DNA of 64,000 nucleotides from Gigaspora margarita (GCA_009809945.1 WTPW01001245.1:93628-157627); one strand, 5' to 3'. Positions 46,801-59,339 are shown, numbered from the stretch's first letter. Numbers and translations are program-made. Notes: generated by a model from the letters alone, not told the origin.

Positions 46801-49696
46801 AAAAAGAATTATATTTATAATTATGTTTAGCAAAAATTTTAGCAAAAATAACTTTTTTAAAGTTTACCACAATAAATTTAAAAATATATATATATAAATA
46901 AATAATTATTGGTCTTGTATCTAATTTCTTTTTAAAGTTATTATATTCAACTTGTAATTTTTGACCTTCTGGATATAATTTCCAATCGTTACCGAGAACA
47001 TCCTCAATACGTTTCATATATGTATGTAATTGTATTTCAATTTGACGTGCCCAAATCATAAAACCAGAAATAGTGGGAAGATCACGAAGTTGAGCCATGT
47101 GATCAGCTCCAGATTTATAATATTGTTGACTGAACTTATTATAAAGTTTGGATATATCAGTTTTAACTTTGTCAATAAGTTCATTTTGATATTCTCGAAT
47201 AGCCTTACGAATCTATTAATTAAATAAAATGATACAAAAATTAAATAATGATAATAGTTATAGATTAGCAATATCCACAATGTCTATAAGATGAATTTAC
47301 CTAAGGTTTAACAAATAGAGCATTGAACTTTGAAAATACACGAAACATTTCGTTTGTACTTTTACATTTACCAAGTCGATCTCGTAGATCTACAATAATC
47401 TGATTTTCTATTCTTGAAACACGTTCATTATATGTACATTCTGCTTGCATCCAGATTTCAGTACCATCAACAGAAATATCTAGAACCTTAATATCCTTAA
47501 TACTTTGATATGCCACATTGATTTCTTCCATAAAATCAAATTTATTTATTGTAATATTTTCTTGTTGAATTGCATCATCTTCGATAACAATTTTTGTGGT
47601 ATCTTTTAGTTTGGTCATGGTATTAACAATTGTTTGATAAAGTAGTTGATGCTGTTTTCTAAAATTTCTAATGAATTCAATACGTTCTTGCAATTTATCA
47701 TGTGCAGGGATTATTCTTATTGGAATAAATTTGTCTGCACGTTTACGCATAATGTCACGTGCTATATTTGTAAATTCTTTAATCATCTCATTCCAAATTT
47801 TAAAAACATCTTCAGCACCTAACATATCTTTTTCAAAATCGTTATATTCCATGTACATCAAACGAGAACCACCTAAAACCCTTATTAATACGTCATTTAA
47901 GTCACGTGAGATTGCTTCAACAAGATCAAGTGCTTTCTTGATTGGATATATACTATTACAGTTTTAGAAGAAGCAAGAATAAATTAAGTGGTCAAACAAG
48001 AAGAGTAATAAATAATAAAATTACACAATTAATGCCTACGTTATTCTCATTTTTTTGTTGAAATGCGCAATAATAACACATAATGCCTCTTTAATTTTTA
48101 TCAAATCAGGAGCAGATAGTAATTCACCAATAGGAAAGTCTCTCATTAATACATTGTATTTGTGCACTGATATCATTAATGGAATTAATTAAAATTATTT
48201 ATTTTATTTATTTGAAAATTCTTTACAAAATATTATTAAATTCATAATTGATGATACCTTTTTCCTTTGCTTCCTTTAAGCCAATATTAGCAAAAGATGT
48301 GTGACGTGGAAACGTTGGGCATGTCCAAGAATGTCCAATGTCAAACCTAATAATAATTTTTTTAAAAAAAGGATAAATAATTATTTGTGTATATCTGACA
48401 TAATTAAATTCAGCTTATATTCACACCTATTTGAACACTTTTAATCTGGTTTTTAATCTCTTCAAGTACAGTTTCCTTATTCAGCCAGAAATTGATTTCT
48501 TGAATAGTCGTACCACTTGATGGATCACGTGACAATTTAATAACTTTATTGATTTCTTTAATCCAATTGTTTACATCACTTTGAAGCTTATTCAGGAATG
48601 CAATATCACCAAGTAATGCTGGATCAATATATTCAATGGTGGCTCGCCTGCCTTCTTCTTTACTCTTTAAAAAAATGTAAAATAAAAAGGTAAATTTTTA
48701 TTAATCGTTCTACATGAAAAGTAAACATGAAGCATAACATAACATAAAGCGTAACATGAAATGTAACAAGACTCATAGCATTAAACGTAACATAAAACGT
48801 AACATGAAATGTAACATGAAGCGTAACATAAAGCGTAACATAAAATGTAACATGAAATGTAACAAGAAGCATAGTATGAAAAATAAAGCCTACATGCCTT
48901 TTCGATGGCCTTTTGAATGATCGGATGGATATTTAAAAATATAAATGGAATTTCAATATTTTTCTGTATATGAAGAAAAGATAATTCCAATTCGTTGATT
49001 TTCTTTTTCGTCATTGGAATGCCTTTTTTTTTTGCAAATTTGGAAAATTATTTATCATTTAAGTAAAAATAAATTTTAATACCATGTTATTTAAAAATGG
49101 TGAAAAAGATTACAAATTTGATTATCATCATATTTTTTATTTCTTTCATTGTCATCATTATTTGTAACAACATAAGCATCAAAATATGGTGCAACAGAAT
49201 AATGAATACAAGAATAAATAGCTTCTTCATGTGAGTTCACACGGGTAGATGCATATTCACTAATTGCTGGACCAGGTAAGTTTAAAAATTGAATTTGTGA
49301 TTGTATAGGACGATAAGGATCTAATTTGGCATTATGCTTCGTGACAGAAATTAATGCGACAGATATGTAATTATCTGCGAGATAGTGTAATTGTATGAAC
49401 CTGCAAAAAAATAAGTACGTACAATTATTTTTTAGACCAAATATAATATATTAGTTTATGTATTATTAAAGCAATCATAAAATTATTTAAAATTATATAA
49501 ATTCACCATCATTTGTGCCCTTTTTTGACTTCGTTATATATAAAGCATTAATTTGAGGGTCGTCAGCGAAAAGGCACAATTTTGCATTAGTTTCTGGAAT
49601 TGACCATAAAGTAGCTTTTAAATCAGCTTCCTCTGCTCCTAAGACCAAAAGAAGGAGTTTATTTAAATATTCTTGAAGTATTATAGTTTCAAACAT
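43900..49696 (-). pseudogene. Cytoplasmic dynein heavy chain, tail-only pseudogene
   Basis: About a dozen exon blocks follow the order of the N-terminal tail of cytoplasmic dynein-1 heavy chain (the microtubule motor of retrograde transport). They include the N-terminal segment from ATG 49,696 (LLLLVLGAEEADLKATLW), the QIQFLNLPGPAISEY block (49,270), SYVHLAVAPYFDAY-like CIHYSVAPYFDAYV (49,190), SRDPSSGTTIQEINFWLNKE (48,500), KFIPIRIIPAHDKLQERIEF (47,700), NQVIYLDSPIEEAR (45,780), and the linker start IRDLKSVWSSLSK and GNVWNLDLKKNEQIIKKIIA (44,270). Lesions: frameshifts near 48,300, 46,670, 44,660 and 44,577; a stop replacing a conserved Lys just before the intron at 47,287. The AAA+ motor, stalk and microtubule-binding domains are absent. 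The frame ends at 43,900 after a region where EQII-type segments are triplicated. The full-length gene is presumably elsewhere. Confidence 0.85.
48690..48895. repeat. Minisatellite in a dynein pseudogene intron
   Basis: Roughly 11-bp units of GTAACATGAAATG and GTAACATAAAGC type repeat about 15 times. On the minus strand they read as TTTCATGTTAC and TATGTTACGCT. The array lies between the exon block with IHPIIQKAIEKA (48,905) and the block with SKEEGRRATIEYID (48,662), so it is intronic. Open frames through it are repetitive artefacts. Confidence 0.75.
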
Positions 49697-51494
49697 TAGG
49701 TAATAATCATATAATACGATAATACAAATATTTTACGAAATTTTGCAATTATTTAAGTATGTTAGCATTTATATATATCCATGAATGCGCAGAATGTCGG
49801 AGATTTGTTTATTTATTACCGTTAATACTAACTCAAAAAGGAAATATGCAACCAAAGAATCAAATTTGAACATGTCACGTATATTTCACAAACAGGAGTT
49901 ATAAAAAAAATTACAAGACAAATATGATGGCAATTAATCTTTAATCAAATTTGAACACAAATTAAAATAATTAAAATTCATCATTTATAAGCTATAGACT
50001 TTTCCGGAAAAATTTGGCTGTAAAAGTTTATTTATATGTATAAGGTGACATGTTAAAATGATCCAGAAAACTCGTGTTTGACTTTTATTGGGTTATTTAC
50101 TGCACTGAAAGAAAAATGAAGACGAGATGATTAAAAGTGATATTGACTAAAAGTTCTTTGCAAATAATCTGTCAGGTAAAATATTTTAAAGCATATTATT
50201 ATGTCTATCAAAGGAATTTTGATCAAATATTTTCCTGCACCACCGTTAAGAGGATAAAATGCTCCCTATTTTTTCTACATATCGACGTATTTTACTAATT
50301 GGATCTTTTTGCTAGTTCATAAATAAAAGCCAGCCCATCAGTGACGATCCCTTAAATTATTACGTAAATAGTTATTTGATTAGTCCGTACTACAAAGTGT
50401 CCTAAAAGATAAAAAAAAAATTTATATGATAATTCAAGTCTAACTAAAATACGTATGAATGTGCATTTTCGAATCTACTGCACAGGCTGCCATCCTGCGC
50501 ATTATACGTACAAGCTGGTAAAAATAATGCCAACTGACCAGTATTATTGCACATCCTGTGATCCTTAGTTGATACCCTTAAATTTTAGAATTCTTTAAAA
50601 ATCCGTAGATTTTAATTAGCTTTTAACTTTATTATCACGTGTTTGCTGTATTTAAATTTCCAAGCTTGGATTAGTCACGGGACTTCCAATTTTTACGCCA
50701 TGTCTATCATACTCATTTTAATATTTGCTGAACGAACTACTCCAAACATAACAACGCAATAAATTTACATTTCAAGATAATAGTTTATTTTTCTTGAATT
50801 TTAAAATACTTTTTTAAAGTAATAATTTTGTCATCTTCATATCATTCTGTGTTTATTTAAATTTCCTTTTCGTGATCTTTTATCACCAGTATAATTTGGA
50901 TCTCCCTGTCGATATCCATGAGAAGTATTCATATAACTTATTTACAGTTTAGGCATTTAACCAATTTAACCATTTTTTAGCTATGTTAAAAAAATTTTTT
51001 TTCAAAAGTTATTACCATTTAAATTTAATTTTAGTAAGTATATTGTATGATTGAATTAAAAAATACGTAAAAATTAATAATAAATAAAAAAAATTTAAAA
51101 CAAAATTGGTCAAATGTCCATTACAGCTTAATTAGGATTACAGTTGTACATTTATTCCGATATAACAAAAAAAAAAACAAAACTAAAGCCAAATCACTGA
51201 ATACTTGTATTAACATTATTCAAATTGCTTTGTTAGGCGATTCAAATGATGTGTTTAATTACTTTTAAGAATTTTATTTTGATTAAAATACAAAACATAA
51301 TCTAATATACGCCCAGATAATGTTGTCCTTCGAGGTGATTATATCCATAACAAAGTATCCTAGCATAATCACTAAAATATGGTGAATCAGTTGCTACAAA
51401 TGGTTTGCCTGAACACAAACCAACGAATAAATGCTTGATTGGATTGTTTTGCTCTAGTTTCATCAATATTATCAAGATTGTGATAAGCAGTTAA

Positions 51495-51874
51495 GGCCAC
51501 GCAAAGTTGATTTTTCGTTTTGCATTACATGGGTCGGTCGGTCGGTCGGTTTTTTTTTTTTTTAATTTACCGTAAATTAATAATGTTCACGTCAAAGGTT
51601 ATGCAACGTTAATTTTCCATTTCGCAAACAATGAATCAAAAAATTGTGTTAGCAGTCATATTTTCTCTGTCAGTCCTATCAAAAAATTGTGTCAGCAGTC
51701 ATATTTTCTCCGTCAGTCCTATCAGACAATTGTGGGAAATTAAGCGGTGTGACACCGGATGAGAATAGCGAAAAAAATAAATGTCAAAAATCGAACAATT
51801 GGCACAATTGGGATCTAAAAAAAAAAAAACATGAAAAATTGAAAAAAATGAGTCGGCGGGTATTGTGTGTGGCC
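51495..51874. mobile_element. TTAA-flanked TIR element (380 bp)
   Basis: TTAA lies at both ends (51,491-51,494 and 51,875-51,878). The inverted termini are GGCCACGCAAAGTTGATTTT and GGCCACACACAATACCCGCC. A CGGT-repeat follows the left arm (GGTCGGTCGGTCGGT, 51,534). A related right end (TTTTGCATTACCCACCG read inward) is at 55,535-55,570. TTAA targets are typical of piggyBac-like elements, but the terminus is not the standard piggyBac one. The gene-free stretch 49,697-51,490 before it contains nothing I recognise. Confidence 0.6.
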
Positions 51875-52006
51875 TTAAAAGAGGCGGATTTTAGTTGATT
51901 ATTAGGTTAACGTCAATATTTAGGTTCAGACATGAGGGGGGTTAAACAAACACATCCCAAGAATATTAAATCACATCCCATTGGTCAACATTAATACTAG
52001 GATCAT

Positions 52007-52992
52007 ACTAATGATGCCTGACGCAATGAATTTTGCGATGACGCAAGGGTTTAGTCAGACGCAAGTCAGACTAAACCCTTGAAGATTGACGAAGCCCCTG
52101 ACTCTTGACGAAACCCCTGACGCTTGACGAAACTCCTGACGTTTGACGAAACCCCTGACGCAACTTTACATTGAATCTAAACAGATGATTTTTTATTACC
52201 AGTATTTTCATTAGCAACAGCAAGGATCGTCCGAACTAGAGCTGCAGACATTAGAATAATATGACGTTTGACGTGACGTATATGGCGTGACGTTTAATAT
52301 GATTATATATAAATTTTATATGACGTGAAGAGTGACGTACTACCTTGGACCTTCTAAATGTCTGCAGCTCTAGTCCGAACACATGATTTTGACCTATCGA
52401 TAATGATATTAATGCTATGAACATCCATTATTTCCTTCGCAACTAAAACCATACACTCAATATCTTTAATTCGTACTGAGGTTTTAATCACTCGCTAGGT
52501 GTTTAATTCGATTGCTGAGGGTTTCATACACTCGCTGAGAGTCTATAACCCTCGTTGAGGGTTAAAATCACCCAACTATGTCACAAACTATGCCAAAATA
52601 AGAAACATAAAAAATGCATAATGATAAATATTATGTCACTGCCAATTCGTAGAACACCTATCGAATATATCCGAATGATTGTTGCAAATCATCGAGCAAT
52701 GTCAGATCGATATGTCAAAAAGATAGAAACTGGGTAGATATAATAATGACCAAAAAATTAAATTTACATGGACTAATTTATTTCTATTATGAAACAAATG
52801 AATAATATTCTTATGCTTCATCAAAATCATCATGGGTTTTGTTATTTATTATGTGTTTCGCCATGCGTCATTGGTTTCATCATGTTCCATAGGTTTCGTC
52901 ATTCGTCATTTAGTCAATTGAAGCTGCCTGACGAAATGGTTTCATCATGCGTCAATAACACAGGTTGCGTCATGCGCAGGCATCATTAGTTA
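52007..52992. mobile_element. TIR element with TGACG subterminal repeats (about 985 bp)
   Basis: The ends TACTAATGATGCCTGACGCA and (inverted) TAACTAATGATGCCTGCGCA are paired. TGACGAAACCCC-type motifs are tandemly repeated at 52,065-52,165 and occur inverted (TTTCGTCA, GCGTCAT) at 52,850-52,980. An alternative outer right end is near 53,520 (AAGCATCACTA), because TTTCGTCA motifs continue to there. A 136-bp hAT MITE is nested at 52,237. An ACTCGCTGAGGGTT-type minisatellite is at 52,485-52,565. No coding frame is supported. Confidence 0.55.
52237..52372. mobile_element. hAT MITE with perfect 8-bp target duplication (136 bp)
   Basis: The terminus TAGAGCTGCAGACATT is inverted at the right end as AATGTCTGCAGCTCTA without the wobble expected of an old copy. 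GTCCGAAC flanks both sides exactly (52,229-52,236 and 52,373-52,380). The interior repeats TGACGT five times. The insertion is probably recent. Confidence 0.85.
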
Positions 52993-53204
52993 TGAGTGCA
53001 TGTTTAATTTTCGGCAGCAGTTAAGTGGGGGTGACGTTACTTAAAAATCAACTAAAATGGCCTAAGCTTTACAAATTTGCACAAAAGCAAGTTTTTTTTG
53101 CAGTTATGTTATTGCAGGATTTTGCTAAAATGAGAATGAATGACTTGAATGCGAATATTTTTATAAATAAAAAAATAAATATAAAAAAAATAAATAAAGA
53201 ACAA

Positions 53205-53620
53205 TTAATTTGGGTTCAAGTGAACCAAATTCAGAGTCATTTGAACCAAATTTGGGACATTTGAACCCAATTATAGATGCTTGCGAAAATATTTGTGAAT
53301 TGATGAATAGTTTCGTCATTTTGCGATTGTGTCAAAAATTTCATATAAACACCAAGAAATTTTTCTATAAATTTAGACAGCATATTCCTTAGCATAATAT
53401 TCTAATTCAAAATTAATTTCGTCACCAATAATTATAGATCAAAATAATTTCGTCAAGAGTTTCGTCATTTCACCAGGTTTAATTTCGTCTACTAATAAAA
53501 TCAATTTCGTCAAGCATCACTAAACCCAATTGGGTTAATTTTAACCTAATCAGTTCATTTAAACCCAAGCCGGGTTCATTTGAACCATTCGGGTTCATTT
53601 AAACCCAGGCCAATACCCGG
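53205..53620. repeat. GGGTTCATTTRAACC motif cluster
   Basis: GGTTCAAGTGAACC, CATTTGAACCAAATT, AACCCAATTGGGTT and GGGTTCATTTAAACCC recur at 53,210-53,275 and 53,520-53,610. They are near-palindromic and occur in both orientations, resembling subterminal transposon motifs. A related patch lies at 39,170-39,210. Confidence 0.5.
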
Positions 53621-53886
53621 AATAAAATTTGAAATCTCATTTCCGGGTACTTAGGCCTAGAGCCAAAAAAAAAATCAGAAACTCCTTTCCCGGGACAACA
53701 CCCGGACTCTGAGAGCTAGATTTATTTTTAGTTACCAATTCATCAGATTATTATTATACCTATGAAAATTCCCGCTGACCTATAAACAATCACAAAATAT
53801 TCCGATATCCCTTCATCCATTTTCCGATTTTAATGGCTACTAATTTATGGTAATCAATATCGATTGTTTCGAACTATAGTCATTAA

Positions 53887-55457
53887 TGGCTATCCGTTTG
53901 CTATACTAAATTTAGTACAAACTACTGAATTTAGTACAGTTATAAAATTTAAATTTTGAAAAATTTTTCTTATTAACTAAAATTTAAATTTATATAATAT
54001 ATAAATATATATTTATACTTTATTTTGGTATATTTAAAAGTTAGCTAATTTAACAAAAGTTATATTAGCAAGTTTAAAAAAAATTTTGTATATTGATAAT
54101 TTTATTAAACATAATATACTATTCTTATACACTTCAATAAAATACAATAACTCAAATTTTTACATATTAATAAGCAATCAAAAAAATATATATAATACCT
54201 GAATATATATAAAATATCTTTTTAAAAAAAATGTTTTATAATTTTTTGATTAAATATTTTTTTTAAAAAATTCAAATTTGTTTAATTTTTTAAAAAAAAA
54301 TTAATAAATATCTAAAAAAATTTTAGTTTTTTAAAAGTTAACTAATTAAAATCACCTGCTGCCTTGTGATATTACACAAGTAACTTGGTATAACAATTAC
54401 AAAAATGTCTGTAAAATTTTATCTAAAGTTATTATATAAAAAAAAAAGTTTTAGTACTGAATAAAGTACTAATATGTTTTGTGTAATATTACAATTTTAA
54501 TAATAAAAGCCTATAACTTTTGATCCACTGATCCAATTTAAATGATTAATTATCAAAATGATTATCTCATTAAGAGAATCATTTTGATAGTTAAATTATC
54601 TAAATTGGATTAGTGGATCAAAAGTTATAAATTTTTAAAGATTTATATAATAATTCAATATAAAATTCAATAATTAAGTTTAAAAAAAAATTAAATAAAA
54701 TATATTTTATTTATTTTTATTATTTAAACAATAGTATATTTAATCCCAAAAACTTAGTTTTAATTAAATAAATTATTAATTATAAAATTTTAATATATTA
54801 TATTAATATACAATATATTAGAAATAATAAAATTATTTATATATTTTTTTTAATACTAAAGTTTTAATCAAATTTTTAAAAACTATAACTAGTAAAATTT
54901 TTGATTAAATTTCTTTCAAATTTTAATATGTTGTAGAGCTAGCTTTTCTGATTTTAATAGTAGTAAAATCATTAAAATTGGATCAGTAGATAAAAAGTTA
55001 TAAGAAATTTAAGTTTAGCAATTTTTTTATAAAATTTATTAATAAATAAAATATAGAAATAGACTAACTATATTTAGACTTGTATTACCGTAAAGCTGGC
55101 TTATATAAACTATTTTAAAAAATTATTTTTTAAATAAAATAATATTTTTACAATTAAATTAGAACCAAAATAATTTAAAAATTTTATATTTTTACAATTT
55201 TATCAAAAATTTTTAGCAAAATTAATTTTTATTACTGTACTAAATTAAGTATGAGAAATTTTCAAAAAAATACAATAGTTTTAAACCTAATTTATAAAAA
55301 ATTTTTATTAATAAATATTATTCAAATTGTGCACAGATATTAGTCTAATATAAAATTTTATTTTAGTAAAATCTGAATAAAATTTATTAAATGTCTGGTT
55401 CAAAAAATATTTTTTTCTATTGTACTAAATTTAGTACAAATGTGAAACAGATAGCCA
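53887..55457. mobile_element. TTAA-flanked TIR element, extremely AT-rich (1,571 bp)
   Basis: TTAA lies at 53,883-53,886 and 55,458-55,461. The termini TGGCTATCCGTTTG and (inverted) TGGCTATCTGTTTC both lead into ACTAAATTTAGTACA. An internal palindrome at about 54,510-54,635 pairs TAACTTTTGATCCACTGATC with GATTAGTGGATCAAAAGTTA. It seems to sit inside an older copy of the 51,495 family, whose right end survives at 55,462-55,570. No coding frame. Confidence 0.55.
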
Positions 55458-55589
55458 TTAAAATAAACATTATTATGCTTGCTTTAAAAGAATTGGTGCA
55501 AAAAAAAATTGGGTTTTTGAAAATTTTGTATCGGTGGGTAATGCAAAATGAAATTTTACTTTGTGTGGCCTAATGTTTTTGCATGGCAT

Positions 55590-55593
55590 GATT

Positions 55594-55631
<38 letters not shown>
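55590..55631. repeat. Poly-T tract of about 40 bases
   Basis: An uninterrupted T run follows GATTTCAA. It could be the poly-A tail of an inverted retroposon, but no recognisable body follows on the expected side. Confidence 0.6.
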
Positions 55632-55634
<3 letters not shown>

Positions 55635-55731
55635 ATAGCTGAACTCTGTTAAACTTGATGCTATTTTTTGATTACTTTTATTTATTCATACAAGTATTTA
55701 ATCCAGATATCATTTGAAACTTTTGTACTCT

Positions 55732-56382
55732 ACCATACCACACTGAGCAAAAGACCCCTTTCTGAGTACGCTCTATACCAGAGATTTGGGAATTTTACAT
55801 GGCATTTTTTTTTTACCAAGTATAATACCTGGGTATGTTGCAATTATTTAATATAGGATTTTGTAAAAGACCTGGGTATATTATATTTATTACTATTGTA
55901 GCATCAAGCAGCTCCGTCAATGAGAATTGCTAGTGATTGAGGTGTTGCTCAATTATTTCGATTAATCAAATTTAATTAAAATGATCTTTATAATGATTTA
56001 GCCAGAAATTTATAGTACAAAATGCAGAGTAACTCTATGAAAAAAAAGATGGTTACTAGGTCCAGGTTTTTTGATTGAAATGATTAAGCACAATCCATTT
56101 TTCAACCAATCTGATCATTTTATTAACCATATATGGAGGTGCTTGAGAACAACCTTAAGCCTATATATTTGATTATTATAAAAACCAAATGTTTTTAAAA
56201 ATCATTTGTGCATGCAATATTTATTACATTTTTTAGTTATGCACCACACAAAATACCCATGTCATAAGATCCTACTGTACAAAATACCCATTACTGAATA
56301 AGATACCCATGGGTGCTTTGTAAGTTTTTGATTAGGTAATTTTATTAGACACCAGATCTTTTGCTCAGTGCAGTATGGTAAC
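55732..56382. mobile_element. TIR element (about 650 bp)
   Basis: The left end TACCATACCACACTGAGCAA and the right end read inward, TACCATACTGCACTGAGCAA, are inverted copies. Both continue into AAGAYCY. Inner arms share CCTGGGTAT and ATACCCATGGG motifs. A TA target is possible. No coding frame is present. From 56,383 to 57,520 I see no gene. Confidence 0.6.
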
Positions 56383-57519
56383 TGCCAAATGAGATTTTAA
56401 GGTAGTAGGTTTCCACATTTCCAACTTGCTTTATAAAATGTGCAGCTAGCATATAATATTTCTTTTTTGGAACATTTTGTTTTATTAAAATGCCCAAAAT
56501 TTATTTCTTGAATGTCAAACAATATCATTATTATTATCATTTGAACTATAATTATATGAATGTAGTGATTCTGGTCAATCAAAATTTTTGACCAGCCAAG
56601 CTGATGAAATTTATCAGCTTAGTTAGCTTAGCTAAAAAATTTAAAATAAATAACAATTTGATCAATAAAACCCATATTCTACTATATATAATTATGCGAT
56701 TCAAAAATTTATTAAATTAAAGCTGCAATAAAACCTGGTTTAATTTTTAATTTGCCCAATTTAGTAAAAATGTTACTTAAGGGTAGAGTACAATGTCAAT
56801 TATTTTCATATATGATAATCATGCAAAAAATTTTTATATAGGAGCAAAAATATGCTATTGATAAAGATTTTCAAGAATACAACCAATTTTGGCCAAAATT
56901 TTGTAGCATATAGGTCAAAACCGTCTATATATGGTAGTGAAACTTTAAAGCCACATATTATATTAAAAAATCTAATTGTATATATCATCAATTTTCCTAG
57001 AATAATTGAGATTTTCCTAGATAGTACAATATAAATAACCTAAAATAATATATGATCATCACCTGATTTCAATTGAATATTATTGAAAAAAATTAGTAAT
57101 GTGATCACTATTAAAATGTAGATCTTTGTATTCTATCCTTAATGAATTATTAATCAATTCATATTAGCATAATGCCAAATCAAACCTGAAATAAGTATTT
57201 AAATTTTCATTATAGTGAATTGATCATATTTGTGAATTAATTATGCAATATTATAATTTTTAAGATAAAGTTTGCATATAAAATATTCATGTTTAATTGT
57301 AATTTTGTAATATTTTTATTATAGATTAATTCAAGTCTAATAATAATCAAAAAAAACAAGAAACATTCATTTTAAGGCAATGTTATTAGAGATTTCTAAA
57401 TTAAAACCAGAGAACCTTATTTTATTTTTCTGATTCAATATAATAAAAACATTATTTAAAAAATCCTGCTTATTTTCAAAATATACAACATATTTATTAA
57501 TTTTGATATTCTTCATTAA

Positions 57520-57760
57520 TTGCATTTAATATAATAAGTGGATTTGACTCCATTTATATTGTCACAAAATTCAATCAAAAAAATGTAATCACTGACTAGT
57601 GAAGCTTTACTTTTAATTATATATTAATCTATACTATTTTTTGTTATCACTACTTTTACTAGAGACATGTTACAACCTTTAGCACATATTAAGTTAACAA
57701 TATTGCTCACACATATTTGATCCAAATTACTTTTACACTAATGTACTTGGCAATTAACTC
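57520..57760 (+). repeat. Dispersed repeat shared (inverted) with 38,690-39,090
   Basis: GGATTTGACTCCATTTATAT, then ACTAGAGACATGTTACAACC and CACATATTAAGTTAAC match, in order, the minus strand of the 38.7-39.1 kb copy. Identity and boundaries were not computed. Confidence 0.5.
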
Positions 57761-57983
57761 TATAAAATTAATTAAATAAAAACTAGTTTAGATTATTGAA
57801 ACTATCTTGTTAAATAAAAACATAAAAATTTTAATTTTTATACTATTATATTACAATATTTTTGTATTTTTGCTCTGAACTACACATGGTCTCTATATTT
57901 TTACATAATCTACCTCCTTGGCATTGTTACTAGCAAGATTGAAATTACAAAAAAGATAGATATTTCAGATTCAGAAAACTAAA

Positions 57984-58645
57984 GTTCCTGTAAGAAATGT
58001 AGTACAGGTAGTGGTCCAGGTTGGTGTCAGGAATGCTCAAAATGGCATGGATCATGTAGTATTTACAGGAACATTTTACATAATGGCATAGTAAAAATAG
58101 TGCAGACATTACAGTGAAGGGTAGCACATAATATCATGGAATATGAAATGCGCATTCAGATATCATGTATGTATATGTTATACATGTATTGGCATGTGTT
58201 ATGTGTTGGCTCATTTTGTAGAGAGTGAAAGTTCAGTAAGCAATTTTTTTTAAAAAAGGAGCAATATCTTATGATTTTACTAATAAAGCTTCCCTGTGTG
58301 TCTGAACAAAAAAAAATTTCTTACAAAATTTTACTTTATATGCAGTTAGTTTGTTCATCTTATATTGATTACTTATGTTAATCTACATAGTTATTATAGT
58401 GGTATGTGAATTTATATTCACCCATGCCAAATCCCATGTGGATTTGACTAGTAAACTGCTGCAAAACACAAGCTATTTATGGTCCATTTGGTATGGGCAT
58501 ACGGTCCTACACAGTCCACAGAATCTGTACCAATTCAGACCATACCTGTACAATCCGGTTCTTGACATGTGCCAAAAAGACCCATGCCTATCTGATGCAA
58601 CCCATGCTGATCTAGTCCAATTTTCTTATAGGGGTTTTGTCAAAT
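57984..58645 (+). mobile_element. GGCACGGG-family DNA element, copy 3 (CpG-decayed)
   Basis: This is an inverted, nearly full-length partner of copy 1. Matching stretches include GGAATGCTC(A/G)AAATGGCA, CTTCCCTGTGTGTCT, ATATGCAGTTAG, ACTGCTGCAAAACMC and CCAATTTTCTTATAGG. At CG positions of copy 1 this copy has CA or TG, for example CCATGCCAAATCCCATG where copy 1 (complement) has CCGTGCCAAATCCCGTG. Confidence 0.65.
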
Positions 58646-59197
58646 ATAAGTTCAAAAATTTTTATTGAAACTAGCCTAGTATTCTTTAAGATCTTTGCCA
58701 CATACTGCATAAACCTATTTTTATGTAGTTTGCCTGCTTGCATTACCACTAGTAAAAAATTTGATCAGTAAAATATAATTTTTAATTAAGGAAACTAAAA
58801 ACTAAAGTCTTGTTAAACATAAATATGAAGTATCTACCTAAGTTGTCAAGTTGGTTATAGATAGTTTTGAGAAAAAAATTTTATTTATAAGATCAGCTAG
58901 CTAATTTTAAAAAAAATGAATAACTGGGTTAAAAAATCAGCTTAACTGATTTTTTTAATTTTGGTCAAAGTCACTATATGAATATTTGTTATATTACTAA
59001 TACTATGGCTATATTCTGTTATTGCACTATAATTGTTATTACTAATTGAACCTAAAAGATTATAAATATTAAAAAAATATGTTATATGAAAATCAAGTTA
59101 ATTCTAGAAATTACAACCCTTTTTAAAGGCACATACAATTAATGAAAATATTTTATAATAATATACTAAACAAGAATTTTTTATAAGTAATAAAAGT

Positions 59198-59317
59198 GAA
59201 TTAGACTTCAAAAGTGTATATGTGGCTAGTTGTACTCTCATCCAAGTGTAATTTCCAATGAGTAAACTGAATAAAAACCTATGCCCCAAAAACAGGCACT
59301 TTGAAAACAAAAAAAAG
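59198..59317 (+). mobile_element. tRNA-derived retroposon, 5'-truncated copy
   Basis: It matches the last 120 bp of copies 1 and 2: TTAGACTTCAAAAGTGTATA, GTGGCTAGTTGTA, GAGTAAACTGAATAAA and GGCACTTTGAAAA, ending in an A-rich tail. ATAAGTAATAAAAGT flanks it on both sides (59,183-59,197 and 59,318-59,332). The 5' truncation is the signature of target-primed reverse transcription. Confidence 0.8.
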
Positions 59318-59339
59318 ATAAGTAATAAAAGTAAAACTG

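Noticed and set aside
48660..49014. Val/Thr/Cys/Tyr repeat proteins (HVTFYVTF, SCYISCYV)
   Set aside because: They are translations of an intronic 11-bp minisatellite in the dynein pseudogene.
55590..55631. Poly-A tail of an inverted retroposon
   Set aside because: No retroposon 3' sequence (GGGCACTTTGAAA or similar) and no target duplication adjoins it.
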